Assembly (NCBI GenBank): GCA_034440575.1 | Contig: JAOTOL010001633.1 | Location: forward strand, 1,955,001 to 2,019,000 | Origin: Imbricaverruca yamaguchii | Taxonomy: Eukaryota > Arthropoda > Thecostraca > Neoverrucidae | Length of the DNA: 64,000 nucleotides | Direction: 5' to 3' | In this document: piece by piece, positions 1 to 11,310 of the stretch | How the letters are laid out: each line of letters starts with the position of its first letter | How positions within the stretch are numbered: the stretch's first letter is position 1 | The notes under the pieces: generated by a model | Told to the model about the DNA's origin: nothing | The model's input: the letters and a program-made list of their open reading frames with translations, nothing else | Database searches by the model: none | Program-made: the position numbers and the translations under genes

Positions 1-212
1 GGCTCTATTGCATGATACGCTTGGACTCATTTGACGCATATGTTTCCACACGTTGGCTATCCCACGATCCTCAACAGTATTTTCCGCACATGAACTCACC
101 ACATACTTTGCCCATGACAGTGCAAGACATTGGTTAGATCAAGAAGCAAATTTGGCAGTGATTGAAAATTTTAATAATTGTTTTTTTAATGAAGTAGACA
201 TGGTTTTCTGCA
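1..212. other. no recognisable feature
   Basis: AT-rich sequence with only short open frames on either strand. I see no gene, RNA or repeat here. Confidence 0.5.
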
Positions 213-285
213 CCGCGGCGGCTCAGTCCGTAGTGCACGCACTCCGCACTTAGCAATAAGGTCGTGGGTTCCAATGCCACAACGT
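213..285 (+). repeat. tRNA-Ala-like SINE head or tRNA pseudogene
   Basis: An A-box-like stretch (GCGGCTCAGTCCGTAGTGC, 217-235) precedes CTTAGCA, which matches the anticodon loop of tRNA-Ala(AGC). A T-arm follows at 264-280: stem GTGGG, 7-nt loop TTCCAAT, stem GCCAC, with one mismatched pair. The B-box (GGGTTCCAATGCC, 266-278) is close to the RNA polymerase III consensus. Extra bases between the D-arm and anticodon arm, and no clear acceptor stem, argue against a working tRNA. A tRNA-derived SINE head is the better reading; its body and tail are not obvious downstream. Confidence 0.5.
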
Positions 286-722
286 GCTGGACCACCGATT
301 CCACCCGCGACCAATCGGCTTGTGAAATTGGCGACGTTGTAAGGTTTAGCAGTCGAACGCGTCGCAAACGAACCCAATGTTTCTTTCCGCTGGGCGTGTT
401 TGTTTCCTTTAGCTTACCATACTTTCCTGGCTGCATTCGAATCTGCATTTACACATGTTAGATCGTGAGCCAAACGACTACGAGATTCACGTGTCGCCAG
501 CTTGACCTAACCTAAACCCTATAGTCAACAGTTACTCCCTGACGTTGTCCCCAGAAGAAAGACCGCATTATGAGGAGTCGATCAACCCCACTGTAGCATT
601 GCAACACCATTGGCAGATTAGTAGGCATATCGTCTGGACTTGATTCGAATGTACAGCAGGCTAATGAGGTTATGTTGTAGCTGACTCGCATAGCTTGTGT
701 GATAAGCACATTGGTGACACTA
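286..722. other. no recognisable feature
   Basis: Unique-looking sequence. A short ACCTAACCTAAACCC run near 505 resembles arthropod-type CCTAA telomere units but spans only two or three imperfect units. Confidence 0.4.
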
Positions 723-958
723 TGTGTTTCGGTGTGTCCATCCCCGTCCTGACTCCATTCTTGTTGCTGTTCTCCATTCCGTTCCTTTCGCGGCTGACAG
801 TGTTAGGAGGGAGAGGCCGGTGACACATGCAGCCCCTCCCCTTCCCCAGTTCTGCTACGCTCGCAGATTCTAAGAGAGTCTGCAGTGTGTTTCGGTGAAT
901 GCGTTTTGGTGCGCCTGTCCCGACTCCGTTCCTGTTGCTGTTGCCATTTCTCTCCCAG
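723..958. repeat. 65-bp imperfect direct duplication around a SINE 3' fragment
   Basis: Two similar segments (723-789 and 886-958) both begin TGTGTTTCGGTG and carry GACTCC followed by TTGTTGCTGTT. They flank 790-885, which matches 3865-3975 of the SINE described at 3751-3985: both begin GCGGCTGACAGTG and end TCTAAGARAGTCTGCAGT. The 790-885 copy lacks the tRNA-like head, so it is 5'-truncated. Whether the duplication came before or after the SINE fragment cannot be told from sequence alone. Confidence 0.55.
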
Positions 959-1689
959 TTTTGCCGTTCTGTTTTCGTCGCGTGCAATTTTCGCAAAGTG
1001 TATCACTATTTCATTGCTCATACAAATTTGACGGTTGATTTGGGTACGATTTTATTAATATTATATGGGGTAATTATCACATCACCTTTATACCAGCATG
1101 CGTTATTTGGCCGGATTCAAAACACAACATTCTTCTCATCATCCTTCCGGGTGGATCAACCACCTAGGATTTTCCTCGTGTCATTCATCGTGTATTGGAC
1201 GCGCTGATCTCTAAAGTCAAGCTGCAAGCTCACTTAAGAGTTTATTTCTGGAGCAGTTGAGTAAGCTTCAATGCTCGCGATATGCCGCTGACATTCTTCG
1301 TAGCTGCCGCCTGGTTTCTATGCTGATGTATCCTTCCACGGCGAGCACACAAAAGCCTCCATCTTCCATATCATACTGCGTGCTGCGCGAGGAAGGCAGC
1401 GCCGAGATCCTTCCGCTTCTGCCCATCCGGCCGGACCCGATATCTGCCCTGCGTTGTCAACAAGTAAAGCCTATTCTCCGGAGGATGATTCCATCATGTG
1501 ACGTCACGACCGCTTCCTGCGTTCCCATGGCAACCGGCAAATCGGGGAAATGGATAGTCTCTGATGAGCTGGCTCGCAAAATACGATGATGGATCTACAC
1601 CACGTGTCTCTGGGCAGGACGCGCGAACGTGGATGCCTGATGTGGGTATAACAGACGAGGGCATTCTGGCAAATGTGGCCTATGTACAT
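959..1689. other. no recognisable feature
   Basis: A 110-codon open frame at 1257-1589 has no recognisable motif and no support as a gene. Confidence 0.4.
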
Positions 1690-1926
<237 letters not shown>

Positions 1927-1989
1927 TAATAATCAGTTCCGTTAGAAGACATGGGAAAGAGAGCGAGACGGATCCCTGGTATTTACAAC

Positions 1990-2270
1990 CATTTGTTTTC
2001 GAAGCACCGATGACACACGCTGTACATTATTAACACTGATGATCCCTTATAACATGAAATAATTAGCACTGCTGAGCTTTCAACGGTTTCCAAGAAATCA
2101 ATTCCAAACCAGTGCCAGGGCCCAGAGGCACCATCAGGATTTTCTTTCGGTGTCGGAGGTGACCAGTGGCACCACCAACATTTTGCCAAGAAAATGGTCT
2201 GAATGTACCCAATTCCCTCAAATAAAATAACTATCGGAGATCGGGCAGTTTACTTTAACGTTCAAGGTAA
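1990..2270 (-). pseudogene. possible LTR-retrotransposon integrase relic
   Basis: On the minus strand an open stretch reads KCWWCHW, then PPTPKEN, then GPWHWFGIDFLE. In Ty3/gypsy-type integrases a C-x2-C zinc-finger end is followed by a Lys-Glu/Pro-rich linker and a PW...(I/V)D(F/L) stretch holding the first catalytic aspartate. The order and spacing fit loosely. The second half of the core, including the other two acidic residues, is not recognisable, and I find no LTRs or other pol domains nearby. This may be chance; I keep it as a weak call. Confidence 0.22.
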
Positions 2271-3277
2271 TTTCAACTTATATTGCTCTGGCTGACAAAA
2301 AGTTCCTTCTTCGCTAAGGGGAAGAGATTCCCTTGGTATTCCCACGTATCAGCACCTTTCTGATGGAGTATGCTACTCGTCAGGAGACGTGCCAGATCCG
2401 GAGTCGCTGTACATTAATCAAGCTTTTTTAGTTTGTTCACCAGTGTTAAAATGTCAAGTTTACGCTTACGCTTGTATTACGCGTGAATGCTACATCGTTG
2501 TAGGAGGAGGCCCATACTCTTGGTAAGAAGCTTACGTTTTGCTTGGGTCCCTAAAGCTAATTGTGTTGTAGGTACATAACTACATTTTCGTGCGATGTAT
2601 AAGTACAAAAACAGTATGAACCGTATCCCATGGAGTGTGAGTGCCGCCAATGTATTCACATAGTGTTCCTAGATGAATCCCTAAATGGAAAACTTCTCAA
2701 TATCGCACAATATCAATAGCAATTCAACCTTGACACCAGCGCATCAGGGGAGCCGATTGGTCAGCTGATGTTCAGGCGGTTTGAATCGCGCATCGTCGCC
2801 GCACCTCCGATGATTGTCTCAGACCCGCCGCTGTCCCAGCAGCAAGTTCGTGTGTGGTCTGTTCCTGTTCAACATGTATTGACGGCCTTCTTGTACGACC
2901 TGCCCCTGTCGAACACTTCGGGCTGCCTTCATCTGTAGTATCCTGTCCCCGTCCAGCAATTCCAACGGCAATCGTATGTGATCCGTCCGGTCCCTGTCCA
3001 AACCTTCGGGAAGGCTTTTCCTGATGGCTTGGGCTCAAATGCGATAAAAAAAAATTAATGTCGTGCTTCGGAAGAAGTTTGGCAGTCACTCAGGTTTGAT
3101 TTGCATGCTGACCTCTCACTGCCTGGAGTCGCGCCAGCCAGCGTCTCCGTGCGAGAACTAGCCTGTACTGGTATGTTGAGCCGCAATGCACGGAGTCATG
3201 CGGGCCAACATACCCTCGCAGGGATTTGCAAAATCTGGATGAACCGATGCGCTGAGCCGCATTTCAAACCTGCAGCA
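2271..3277. other. no recognisable feature
   Basis: Two overlapping minus-strand open frames near 2770-3090 (60 and 105 codons) lack recognisable motifs. No RNA gene is seen. Confidence 0.4.
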
Positions 3278-3657
3278 TGAACCCTCGCACGGCTGGGGGG
3301 GGGGGGGCAGATACTTATAATTGTTATTTTGAGTTTTTGGTTTGAATTTTTTTTAGAAGATTTAAAAATAGCTAATTGTAAGGTATGCCAAATTTCAGCG
3401 TCCTGCCGCGCGCCCGTTTTCCCGCTGTCGTGGGAAAACTTTGGTGGGGTAAGTATCTACCCCCTCAGGTGTGCGGGGGCTAAGTTCAAATCCTAGCGCA
3501 AAAACTATCCAAGTACTTTCGACTGGAATTTATTCGAGCTATCCGATGAAGTTTTCAGATTCGTTCTATCTTGCTTGGTTCGTGAGATACCTGGGGGGTA
3601 TGCATCTACCCCCAGCCTGGCGAAGGTGGCTCAGACCACCAGCCGTGCGAGGGTTAA
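3278..3657. mobile_element. 380-bp MITE with 17-bp perfect terminal inverted repeats
   Basis: The left arm AACCCTCGCACGGCTGG (3280-3296) is the exact reverse complement of 3639-3655. The right end is flanked by TTAA (3654-3657); the left equivalent is TGAA. A G-tract follows the left arm. The interior has no coding capacity. It contains GGTATGCCAAATTT (3382-3395), shared with the 0.84-kb elements at 24600 and 50215, and a perfect 8-bp stem GTTTTCCC/GGGAAAAC (3416-3439). A hairpin of G and C tracts lies just inside the right end (about 3592-3615). TTAA plus CCC at the tips suggests a non-autonomous piggyBac-type transposon; that assignment is inference. Confidence 0.75.
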
Positions 3658-3750
3658 CCAGTATCAGACTCCCAGTCGAAAAGAGGACGGGGCGGGGCTT
3701 CGCAGACACCGAAGCATCTGATGCTGGCACTTCTGCTGAAATGAGCAGGA

Positions 3751-3985
3751 AGTGGCGAATTCGGCGTCAGGTGAGTGCTGTGTGACAGGCGTTTTGAAGG
3801 AGCTGGGTTCAATTCCGGTGACGAGCGCCAATTACGAGTGGCATCAGAAAGAATCACGCATGCTGCGGCTGACAGTGCCAGGAGGGGCGCGACCACACAT
3901 GCAGCTCCTATCCCCCACGCCCACCACCCCTCCACAGCTCTACCACGTTCACAGGTTCTAAGAAAGTCTGCAGTCGGGTCGACAG
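3751..3985 (+). mobile_element. tRNA-derived SINE
   Basis: An A-box-like GTGGCGAATTCGGC (3752-3765) is followed by a B-box-like GGGTTCAATTCCG (3805-3817), the arrangement of an RNA polymerase III internal promoter. The body from 3865 to 3975 recurs at 790-885, so this is a dispersed family and not a single tRNA-like accident. There is no protein-coding capacity, and mobility would depend on a LINE partner. The 3' tail is not a clear poly-A or simple repeat, so the right boundary is approximate. Confidence 0.6.
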
Positions 3986-5454
3986 TGGTGTTGGCGACTG
4001 GCTTGCAGGATCAGGTGATTGGCGGGTCGAGAGGTTTGGTGCTGCACCCACATTTTGTGAGTAAGCCTTCCATATCCTGGCGGAGAAAACAGCGAAGCTT
4101 GTCAAGGTAGTGAGTATTCGATATCAAGATCGGCGCTTTGACCCTCTGACCCTCTGGGCAGGTGAATAGTAAAATATCGACAAAATGTCGGGCATAAGCA
4201 GCTGACCTGGGCTGCGCCGAATCCATGTGGAATGTAGTTGTAAACCAGCAGCGGGTTTCATCTACATTTGAACTATGCCTACGATTGATCTACCGATAGA
4301 GCTTGAGCCAGCGTAGGGCAGCCAAACTGCACAGCTATGTTTTATATGCAGGTTGGTCGGTGTACGCTGATCGCGATAAAGCATTACTCTATTATTAAAT
4401 CGCATTCATCTAAAGGCAAACACACCACCTCGTCTGCGAGGCAACGATCACAGCCATAATGCTTCGAAATCACATTGTTCAAAATGTATTTTGGTTTGCG
4501 AAATAGTGATGCATGGTGCATGCAAAGGTGCGTGCATTTTAATCAATCAATAATGATACATAACTCGTACAACGGCAAAGAAGACCTCCCATGGACGCTA
4601 AATATCGAAAGAATGATGAATAATGAGTACTGAATGCTATAATTCGAAGGAAACATCGGCTTTGAGAGTCTCGATTAGGCATTAATAATGGAAGTTTTAA
4701 TAGTAGATCAAGCTTTCTTAGAATTACTAGCAAAGTAAACTTAGTCACCTACATAGACCAACATTTCCGATGCTGTTATCCCTAACGATTTGTACTTGCA
4801 GAGTGGAGAAGTTCTTAGATCTGGAAATATGTGGTAGTATATTCATGCTGAGTGCATAGATAATTATTTGTGATGTTAGGAGTCAATGCCTTGCTGCGCC
4901 CTCCACATATTTTTTTGCAGTAAAAATAGCATAGCTAATTACATTTTCATTAGCTTTATTCATATTATTTCATATTTCATTACCTAAACTAAGTACGTTT
5001 ATATGTCGTTAGCCTGGCCCTTGACGCAAGGAAACTTTTGTTGTGAACTCTCTATAATGTGCGTAATTGACATCCAGTGCTGTTGATAATTGAGTCTTTG
5101 TGAGACAGCCTGTTGGGTTGGAGGTAACCAATAGCATCAATAACATATTGCAAAAGTTAGAGCTATTCTTATCATTCAACCGAAATGGTAAGCTTTGCTT
5201 TGTGCCGTAAGTTCTACTACAACTTCAAACGTAGCATTTACACCAATGTTTTGGCAACGTTGTGAAGGTTCGGGCAGAATAAATTGAATTGCAACAGGTA
5301 GACGTGTTTGGTCATGCTTCATGCACATGTGGGCAAATAAATGTCCTAGAGTTAATTTTCGTAAACAGCGAACTTATCTGACGTCTCGAGCTCAATAAAG
5401 GTCGGTGACCTCATACCACCTTGAGTTTACCAGCGGTACTGTGCGATCTGATGA
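3986..5454. other. no recognisable gene
   Basis: Mostly AT-rich after 4300. Open frames are below 75 codons and show no conserved motif. Confidence 0.4.
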
Positions 5455-5500
5455 CACATAACATAACTCATAACATAACATAACATAACATAACATAACT
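5455..5500. repeat. ACATA pentanucleotide microsatellite
   Basis: About nine units of ACATA, interrupted once by CTC. Confidence 0.9.
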
Positions 5501-6587
5501 CCTCCTCAATACTTTGCATCTTGAGGTTTCTCAAAATCGGTGCATATAGCAAAGGACATATGGCCTATGACTTAAAACATATGGATGCGGTGATTATGAA
5601 TTCGGTGCATATAAATTCGCTGCACATAAATTTGACCCATATGCCATCGATGCACGTACATAATTAACATGTGCGATTGTTTTGCCTCAGAGAAAAGCTC
5701 GTAGAGTCATAGCCACGGGTAAGTTGACGAGATCACTTGCTAATAATGGTTTTCGAGCCCTGTAGAGTGGCAATGGTAGGTGCATCTTGCATGAATCGAC
5801 ATAGCCTTACTCGTATTTGATCCACAATTTCTCCTAGAAATGTTCTTTTTAGATCTTCCTTTCCAAAGCTAAATAACCAAGCTTCCTTTATGCATTTTCC
5901 AAGTCGAGTTTGGAGAATCCCTTTCGTCACAGTAGGTGACGTGAATTTAGATCACGAAGCTAAGCAATTATATTTTGTATTCCAAAAATGCCGGGATAAC
6001 AAAATTGGTTATCATTACGTTCCAGGACCTAAGATGCAGATGGCAACCAGGTTCAATCTTCAGACAAAATTCAAGTATCTAGAAATACTCGAATTTTGGC
6101 GCGGTCACCATTGACATGTGACCCCTCACCTTTCCCACGGCTGCAACTCCTTAACCGTTGCTCAGAAGCATCTAGGAATCTCAGAGATAAGTTATGCGCA
6201 TGTGTTTACCACATGCACCAATTTAGCAAATGCCCGGGATGTAGGGTGGCGTGTCCTGGTCCGAATGACGCGGAATGTGCCGCATAAGAACATAAACCTA
6301 GGTCCAGATGGATGGATCCCCATGAACCTAGGCTAAGCTCGGCCGCCTCACCGCACCACCGAGCCACCGCACCTATGAAGGCTTTTGTGGTCTCGAACGC
6401 TCGGTAACCGGGCAGTCGGTCGGTCGAATTTGCACCCCTAAAATTTCTGCATTTTCCACCGGATTGAAAAAGAAGTTTGTTTGCATTGGATGCACTTATC
6501 AATGGGCAAACAAGGGCACAATATTTCAGTACCAAATCCCTTCAGCACAACTTCCATATACAGTGCAATACCCGATTATCCGATGTC
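5501..6587. other. no recognisable gene
   Basis: Short repeated GGTGCATATA/TGCACATAAATT words occur at 5538-5640. A 74-codon frame at 5890-6114 has no recognisable domain. Confidence 0.4.
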
Positions 6588-6645
6588 GAAGAAAAACGGG
6601 ATGGGTGGGCGGATTCCGCCACTTCCCCTCCAGAGCGCGTGTTAA
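6588..6645 (+). mobile_element. right-end fragment of the TTAA element group seen at 33276-33995
   Basis: GGGTGGGCGGATTCCGCC, then CCCCTCCAGAGCGCGTG, then TTAA (6642-6645) matches the right ends at 33590-33629 and 33950-33995. Only about 58 bp is recognisable. Confidence 0.55.
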
Positions 6646-7235
6646 TACGCAAGTCAGTGACAACATTATGAACTATCCGTGTCTTCAGTGGGAATCGTCA
6701 GTTCGTCTTCAGCTCAGGTGCACATATAGATGAGAAAAAAGGTCAAGAAGATTTGTGCTGGCACAGTTGGGATGACCTTTCATTCTGCGCGACATGGCAT
6801 GCCTAGAAACTTCATGCAGTAGTGGTTCCTTGGAGAGTAAACGAGGAATTACGATGGATAGCTATTTATCGTCCACCAGCAAGTCATTTTCCCAGTGGAC
6901 AAATTCATATCCAAGTTCATGCAGGTGGCCTGTTTTTATCTCTCATGATCTCGATGGGTTACCGACAGATTTAAGTGTTGCCGGTATCCTAAACGCCGGC
7001 GTCTTAAATCAACCGAATGCTGACTAATAAAACAACGCCGACGGATGGGGGGGGCAGGGGGAGCCGGCCGGCGCGCGCGGCCCGTGCCTGGCCGCCCGCC
7101 ATAGACATAATTCAGACGCGTCGCGATCGTTACGGTCACAGAGTCCAAACTTTGTCACGACACATCCGCACGGCGGAGGATGGCACCAGCTGGCCCGGAG
7201 GGTGGATGCCGCGGCCGCACCGCAGGCATCGTGGT
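6646..7235. other. no recognisable gene
   Basis: The sequence turns GC-rich from about 7020 towards the minisatellite. The open frames here run into the repeat and are not credible genes. Confidence 0.4.
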
Positions 7236-8458
7236 GCGCACGGACTGGCCACACAACGACACGTCAACACTCCTGCCGCACGGACTGGCCACAACGACAC
7301 GTCAACACTCCTGCCGCACGGACTGGCCACAACGACACGTCAACACTCCTGCCGCACGGGCTGGCCACACAACGACACGTCAACACTCCTGCCGCACGGG
7401 CTGGCCACACAACGACACGTCAACACTCCTGCCGCACGGGCTGGCCACACAACGACACGTCAACACTCCTGCCGCACGGACTGGCCACAACGACACGTCA
7501 ACACTCCTGCCGCACGGACTGGCCACACAACGACACGTCAACACTCCTGCCGCACGGGCTGGCCACACGACACGTCAACACTCCTGCCGCACGGACTGGC
7601 CACAACGACACGTCAACACTCCTGCCGCACGGACTGGCCACAACGACACGTCAACACTCCTGCCGCACGGACTGGCCACAACGACACGTCAACACTCCTG
7701 CCGCACGGACTGGCCACAACGACACGTCAACACTCCTGTCGCCCGGACTGGCCACAACGACACGTCAACACTCCTGCCGCACGGACTGGCCACAACGACA
7801 CGTCAACACTCCTGCTGCACGGACTGGCCATAACGACACGTCAACACTCCTGCCGTACGGACTGGCCACACGACACATCAACACTCCTGCCGCACGGACT
7901 GGCCACACGACACATCAACACTCCTGCCGCACGGACTGGCCACAACGACACGTCAACACTCCTGCCGCACGGGCTGGCCATAACGACACGTCAACACTCC
8001 TGCCGCACGGACTGGCCATAACGACACGTCAACACTCCTGCCGCACGGACTGGCCACACGACACATCAACACTCCTGCCGCACGGACTGGCCACAACGAC
8101 ACGTCAACACTCCTGCCGTACGGACTGGCCACACGACACATCAACACTCCTGCCGCCCGGACTGGCCATAACGACACGTCAACACTCCTGCCACACGGAC
8201 TGGCCACAACGACACATCAACACTCCTGCCGCCCGGACTGGCCATAACGACACGTCAACACTCCTGCCGCACGGACTGGCCACACGACACGTCAACACTC
8301 CTGCCGCACGGGCTGGCCATAACGACACGTCAACACTCCTGCCGCACGGACTGGCCACACAACGACACGTCAACACTGCTGCCGCACGGACTGGCCACAC
8401 AACGACACATCAACACTCCTGCCGCACGGACTGGCCACAATAACACGTCGACACTGCT
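7236..8458. repeat. 38-bp minisatellite, about 32 copies
   Basis: Each unit contains GACACGTCAACACTCCTGCC followed by GCACGGACTGGCCAC. Length variants arise at one spot: CCACAACGACA (38 bp), CCACACAACGACA (40 bp) and CCACACGACA (37 bp). Point variants (CACATC for CACGTC, CCCGGAC for CACGGAC) recur in neighbouring units, as expected from unequal exchange. Because 38 is not a multiple of three and the unit has no stop codon in any forward frame, open frames up to 413 codons arise; they are not genes. Confidence 0.97.
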
Positions 8459-9572
8459 GAAGCACGGAGAGCTATTTTTGGCCGCAAGTGAAGAATCGTC
8501 ACTGATTAGAGCAATGCAACCAATCGTTGTTTTTCGTCTCGCTCTAATCATTTTTTTTCCGCTTAGTGTCTTCCTCAAGGCCTGAGCAAAGCGTAATGCA
8601 GTGGCAGGATAACTAATCTATTTCATAATGATGAATGATTAAAGTCTCTATCAGGGTTGATTGTCGCATTTGTCAGGTAACCAGCGAGTGAAGACTCATT
8701 GAATCTGAATTGCTGACACATGATTATACGTGGTCCACACATTGGCAAGTATTTATAAAATGATAAGAATGCTCCAATCTACAGGTTTGTTTAGCATGCA
8801 GACTCACATGCAACCGAGCTTGTACTTTAATTAATTAAGTGGAAAACTGGTAATGATTCATGGATGTAAAGGTACGTATTTTTCTTGGTTTTATTTACAA
8901 TTCGATGTGCATGCGATTGCTCAGCACACCGGTTGGCATTATTTGTGCGGTTGGCGTCCATGTCACGCGACACGCCACCTTCCTTCCTACATTTCCTACA
9001 CATGGACAAATCAGTTCGCCCCACATACTGGCCTGAAAGCAAACATTAGCTGATTGGCAGACCATTACGGTGCGGCATTCGCTCATTTCCCTGCCCGGAC
9101 AGCGCACCTCCCATACTTCAACGCCGGTGTGCCCGCTCCGGCAGCGACCGGACGGCGCCGCTCCAAGTGCGCAACTGCGCCGCTGATGGTGTGCCACGGC
9201 CATGGACCCAGCCAATGACACCAGTCACCGCCTGGTCCACGGCGAATGCTTTATAATAAATGCAGGTCGGCACCGACCGCGGCCAGCCGGGAGTGCTGTG
9301 CCGGAATGCGAGCCGGGCGGCGGCCTGGAGGTCGGCGTTCGGCCTGGTGACACCGGGCCCGCACCGCGCCGGTGTTTATCAGCGGTTCGTGAGCGACTCC
9401 AGTCAATCACCTGCCATCTCCATCAGTCAGCTTTCGTGACGGTTTATTGCCCGCGACGTCCGCTGTTCCTCTCACTTAGATTGCCCGGTGACGTGGGGCG
9501 ATGCCTGTGCTGCCGATTTGCAATTTCCGCCTGCATTATGCAGCGGGTCGCCGCTTGACGGCGCGTCCTCCG
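8459..9572. other. no recognisable gene; GC-rich from about 9060
   Basis: 8459-9050 is AT-rich and featureless. 9060-9570 is GC- and CpG-rich with overlapping open frames on both strands, none with a recognisable domain. A CpG island or exon cannot be excluded. Confidence 0.35.
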
Positions 9573-9785
9573 TAGTCACGGGGTCACGGCCGGCATCACG
9601 AAGTCACGGCCGGTGTCACGAAGCCACGGCCAGCATCACGAAGCCACGGCCGGTGTCACGAAGCCATGGCCGGTGCCACGAAGCCACAGCCGGTGTCACG
9701 AAGCCACGGCCGGCATCACGAAGCCATGGCCGGCATCACGAAGCCACGGCCGGCATCACGAAGCCACGGCCGGTGTCACGCGGCC
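9573..9785. repeat. 20-bp minisatellite, about 10 copies
   Basis: The unit is CACGAAGCCACGGCCGGY plus a dinucleotide, alternating GGCAT and GGTGT versions. The forward reading gives a His-Glu-Ala/Arg-Ser-His type peptide in all frames. Confidence 0.93.
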
Positions 9786-9920
9786 ACAGAAGCCGGTCGA
9801 AGCGCCACAGTCGTTCCGCACAGCCGATGACGCGTTATTTGCACCTGGTCAGCTCCGGACCGCGTCACACCACCGACGGGTCACCGCCGGCGACCGTCCA
9901 GCGGCTGTCACTCCCAGACG

Positions 9921-10138
9921 CCACAGACACCCAGCCCGGCCTGCCAAGTCCCAGACGACACCAGACACCCAGCCCGGCCTGCCCAGTCCCCGACGGCACC
10001 AGACACCCAGCCCGGCCTGCCCAGTCCCCGACGGCACCAGACACCCAGCCCGGCCTGCCCAGTCCCCGACGGCACCAGACACCCAGCCCGGCCTGCCCAG
10101 TCCCCGACGGCACCAGACACCCAGCCCGGCCCAGGCCT
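9921..10138. repeat. 38-bp minisatellite, about 5.7 copies
   Basis: Units begin CAGACACCCAGCCCGGCC and continue TGCCCAGTCCCCGACGGC. The first unit is the most diverged (CCAAGTCCCAGACGAC); the next four are nearly identical. It shares its unit length but not its sequence with the array at 7236-8458. Confidence 0.95.
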
Positions 10139-11018
10139 GCGGTAGCCGACCAGTCAGCAGTCCCGGGTGTGCTTGGTGGCAGGATTTGTCCGCGATCTGG
10201 TTCGTTGTCAGAATTGTATTTTACTAAAACTGTTTGTTCGGATTTTACACAAAATTAACAGTTACAAGAGGGGCACCAGAATAGCTATTATTAATTATTA
10301 ATGGTTTTACCTCATTGTTGGAGGGAATAATTTCAATATCGTGCTTTGTGTCGGTTCATTTATTCATTAGTAGAAGGAATGCAAGTGAAATTATGGATGT
10401 ATTTGACATTTCCTTTAAGATGTTGAGATCTGTTTTAAGAGCAAGCCTATTTATCCAAATTTGGTAGTTTTGTCAGAATTGCGTCCAATCAAAGAACACC
10501 CAGTGGGCGTTATGTCACAGATTCCTGCCTCACGTGGTGATTATCCGGGTTGATGAGTCGCACGGTTCCCTCGCTCATACATCAAACACTTGGCTTCTAG
10601 TAAAACTGTTCACCCTTGATGCTGATGTACTGATTGGAGTAGCTGCTTCGTGCGCTCATTTGGCGGTATTTTGTGTCGGGATGAACGAGCCTGCATTTCA
10701 TTATTAACAAGATGCCAGCAAAAGCATGACCGTTTTGTATTTATTTATAACCCATGTGTACTGGTATTGGGAACAAGGAAAATATTTTACATCCGCGTAC
10801 AACATGAAGACAAGATGGAATAAACAGCTACTTTTGGAGTACGTGGGCACGCTCAGGCTTGTGTTATATTCAATAGCATGATGAAAAGCTGCACTGAATA
10901 TCTTGTACACCCACATTGGGTGTAAGTCCATGAAAACGGTGCTGCTGATCCGGTGAGAAATTGCGACTCACGTCGGGGGTAGACAAACACCTGCAATAGG
11001 TATGCAGCAGCACTTTAC
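10139..11018. other. no recognisable gene
   Basis: AT-rich sequence with no long open frame or RNA-like structure noticed. Confidence 0.4.
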
Positions 11019-11310
11019 AAGGTGTGAACACTCCACATTTACACTTGTCTATCAGGTGACACTTTAGAAACACATCTCGCTTGAGTGCTGCACGCGAGTT
11101 AAAACACCTCCACAGTTTACAAGCACTTCGCATTTACACTGACCCATTCTTAACAATTCAGGATACCCTCACTCCAAGTGGTACAGCTGATTGAAAATAC
11201 CTTCATCGGGTGTAAGCACTCTACAATTTGCGCTTCTATCTTTGGTAACGCTGCATAAAATACTGCTTGTGTGCTGCACCTGGGTGAAAACACGCCCGTG
11301 GGATGTGTTT
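11019..11310. repeat. diverged direct duplication, about 190-bp period
   Basis: Two segments of about 95 bp start at 11019 (AAGGTGTGAACACTC) and 11209 (GGGTGTAAGCACTC). Both end near a GTGCTGCAC word followed by GTTAAAACAC or GTGAAAACAC. A weaker third match lies at about 12113-12180 (CCTTTACACTTGTGATTGG, then GGGCGTAAAAACT). This looks like an old, decayed tandem repeat. Confidence 0.45.

Noticed and set aside
5455..5500. Telomere-like repeat
   Set aside because: The unit is ACATA, not TTAGG or TTAGGG. The CCTAA run near 505 is too short.
7202..8443. A 413-codon frame with His/Arg/Thr-rich repeats
   Set aside because: Product of the 38-bp minisatellite; no unique flanking domain.
7236..8458. 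CRISPR-like regular repeats
   Set aside because: Units are contiguous without variable spacers, the context is eukaryotic and no cas genes are present. The same holds for the other arrays.
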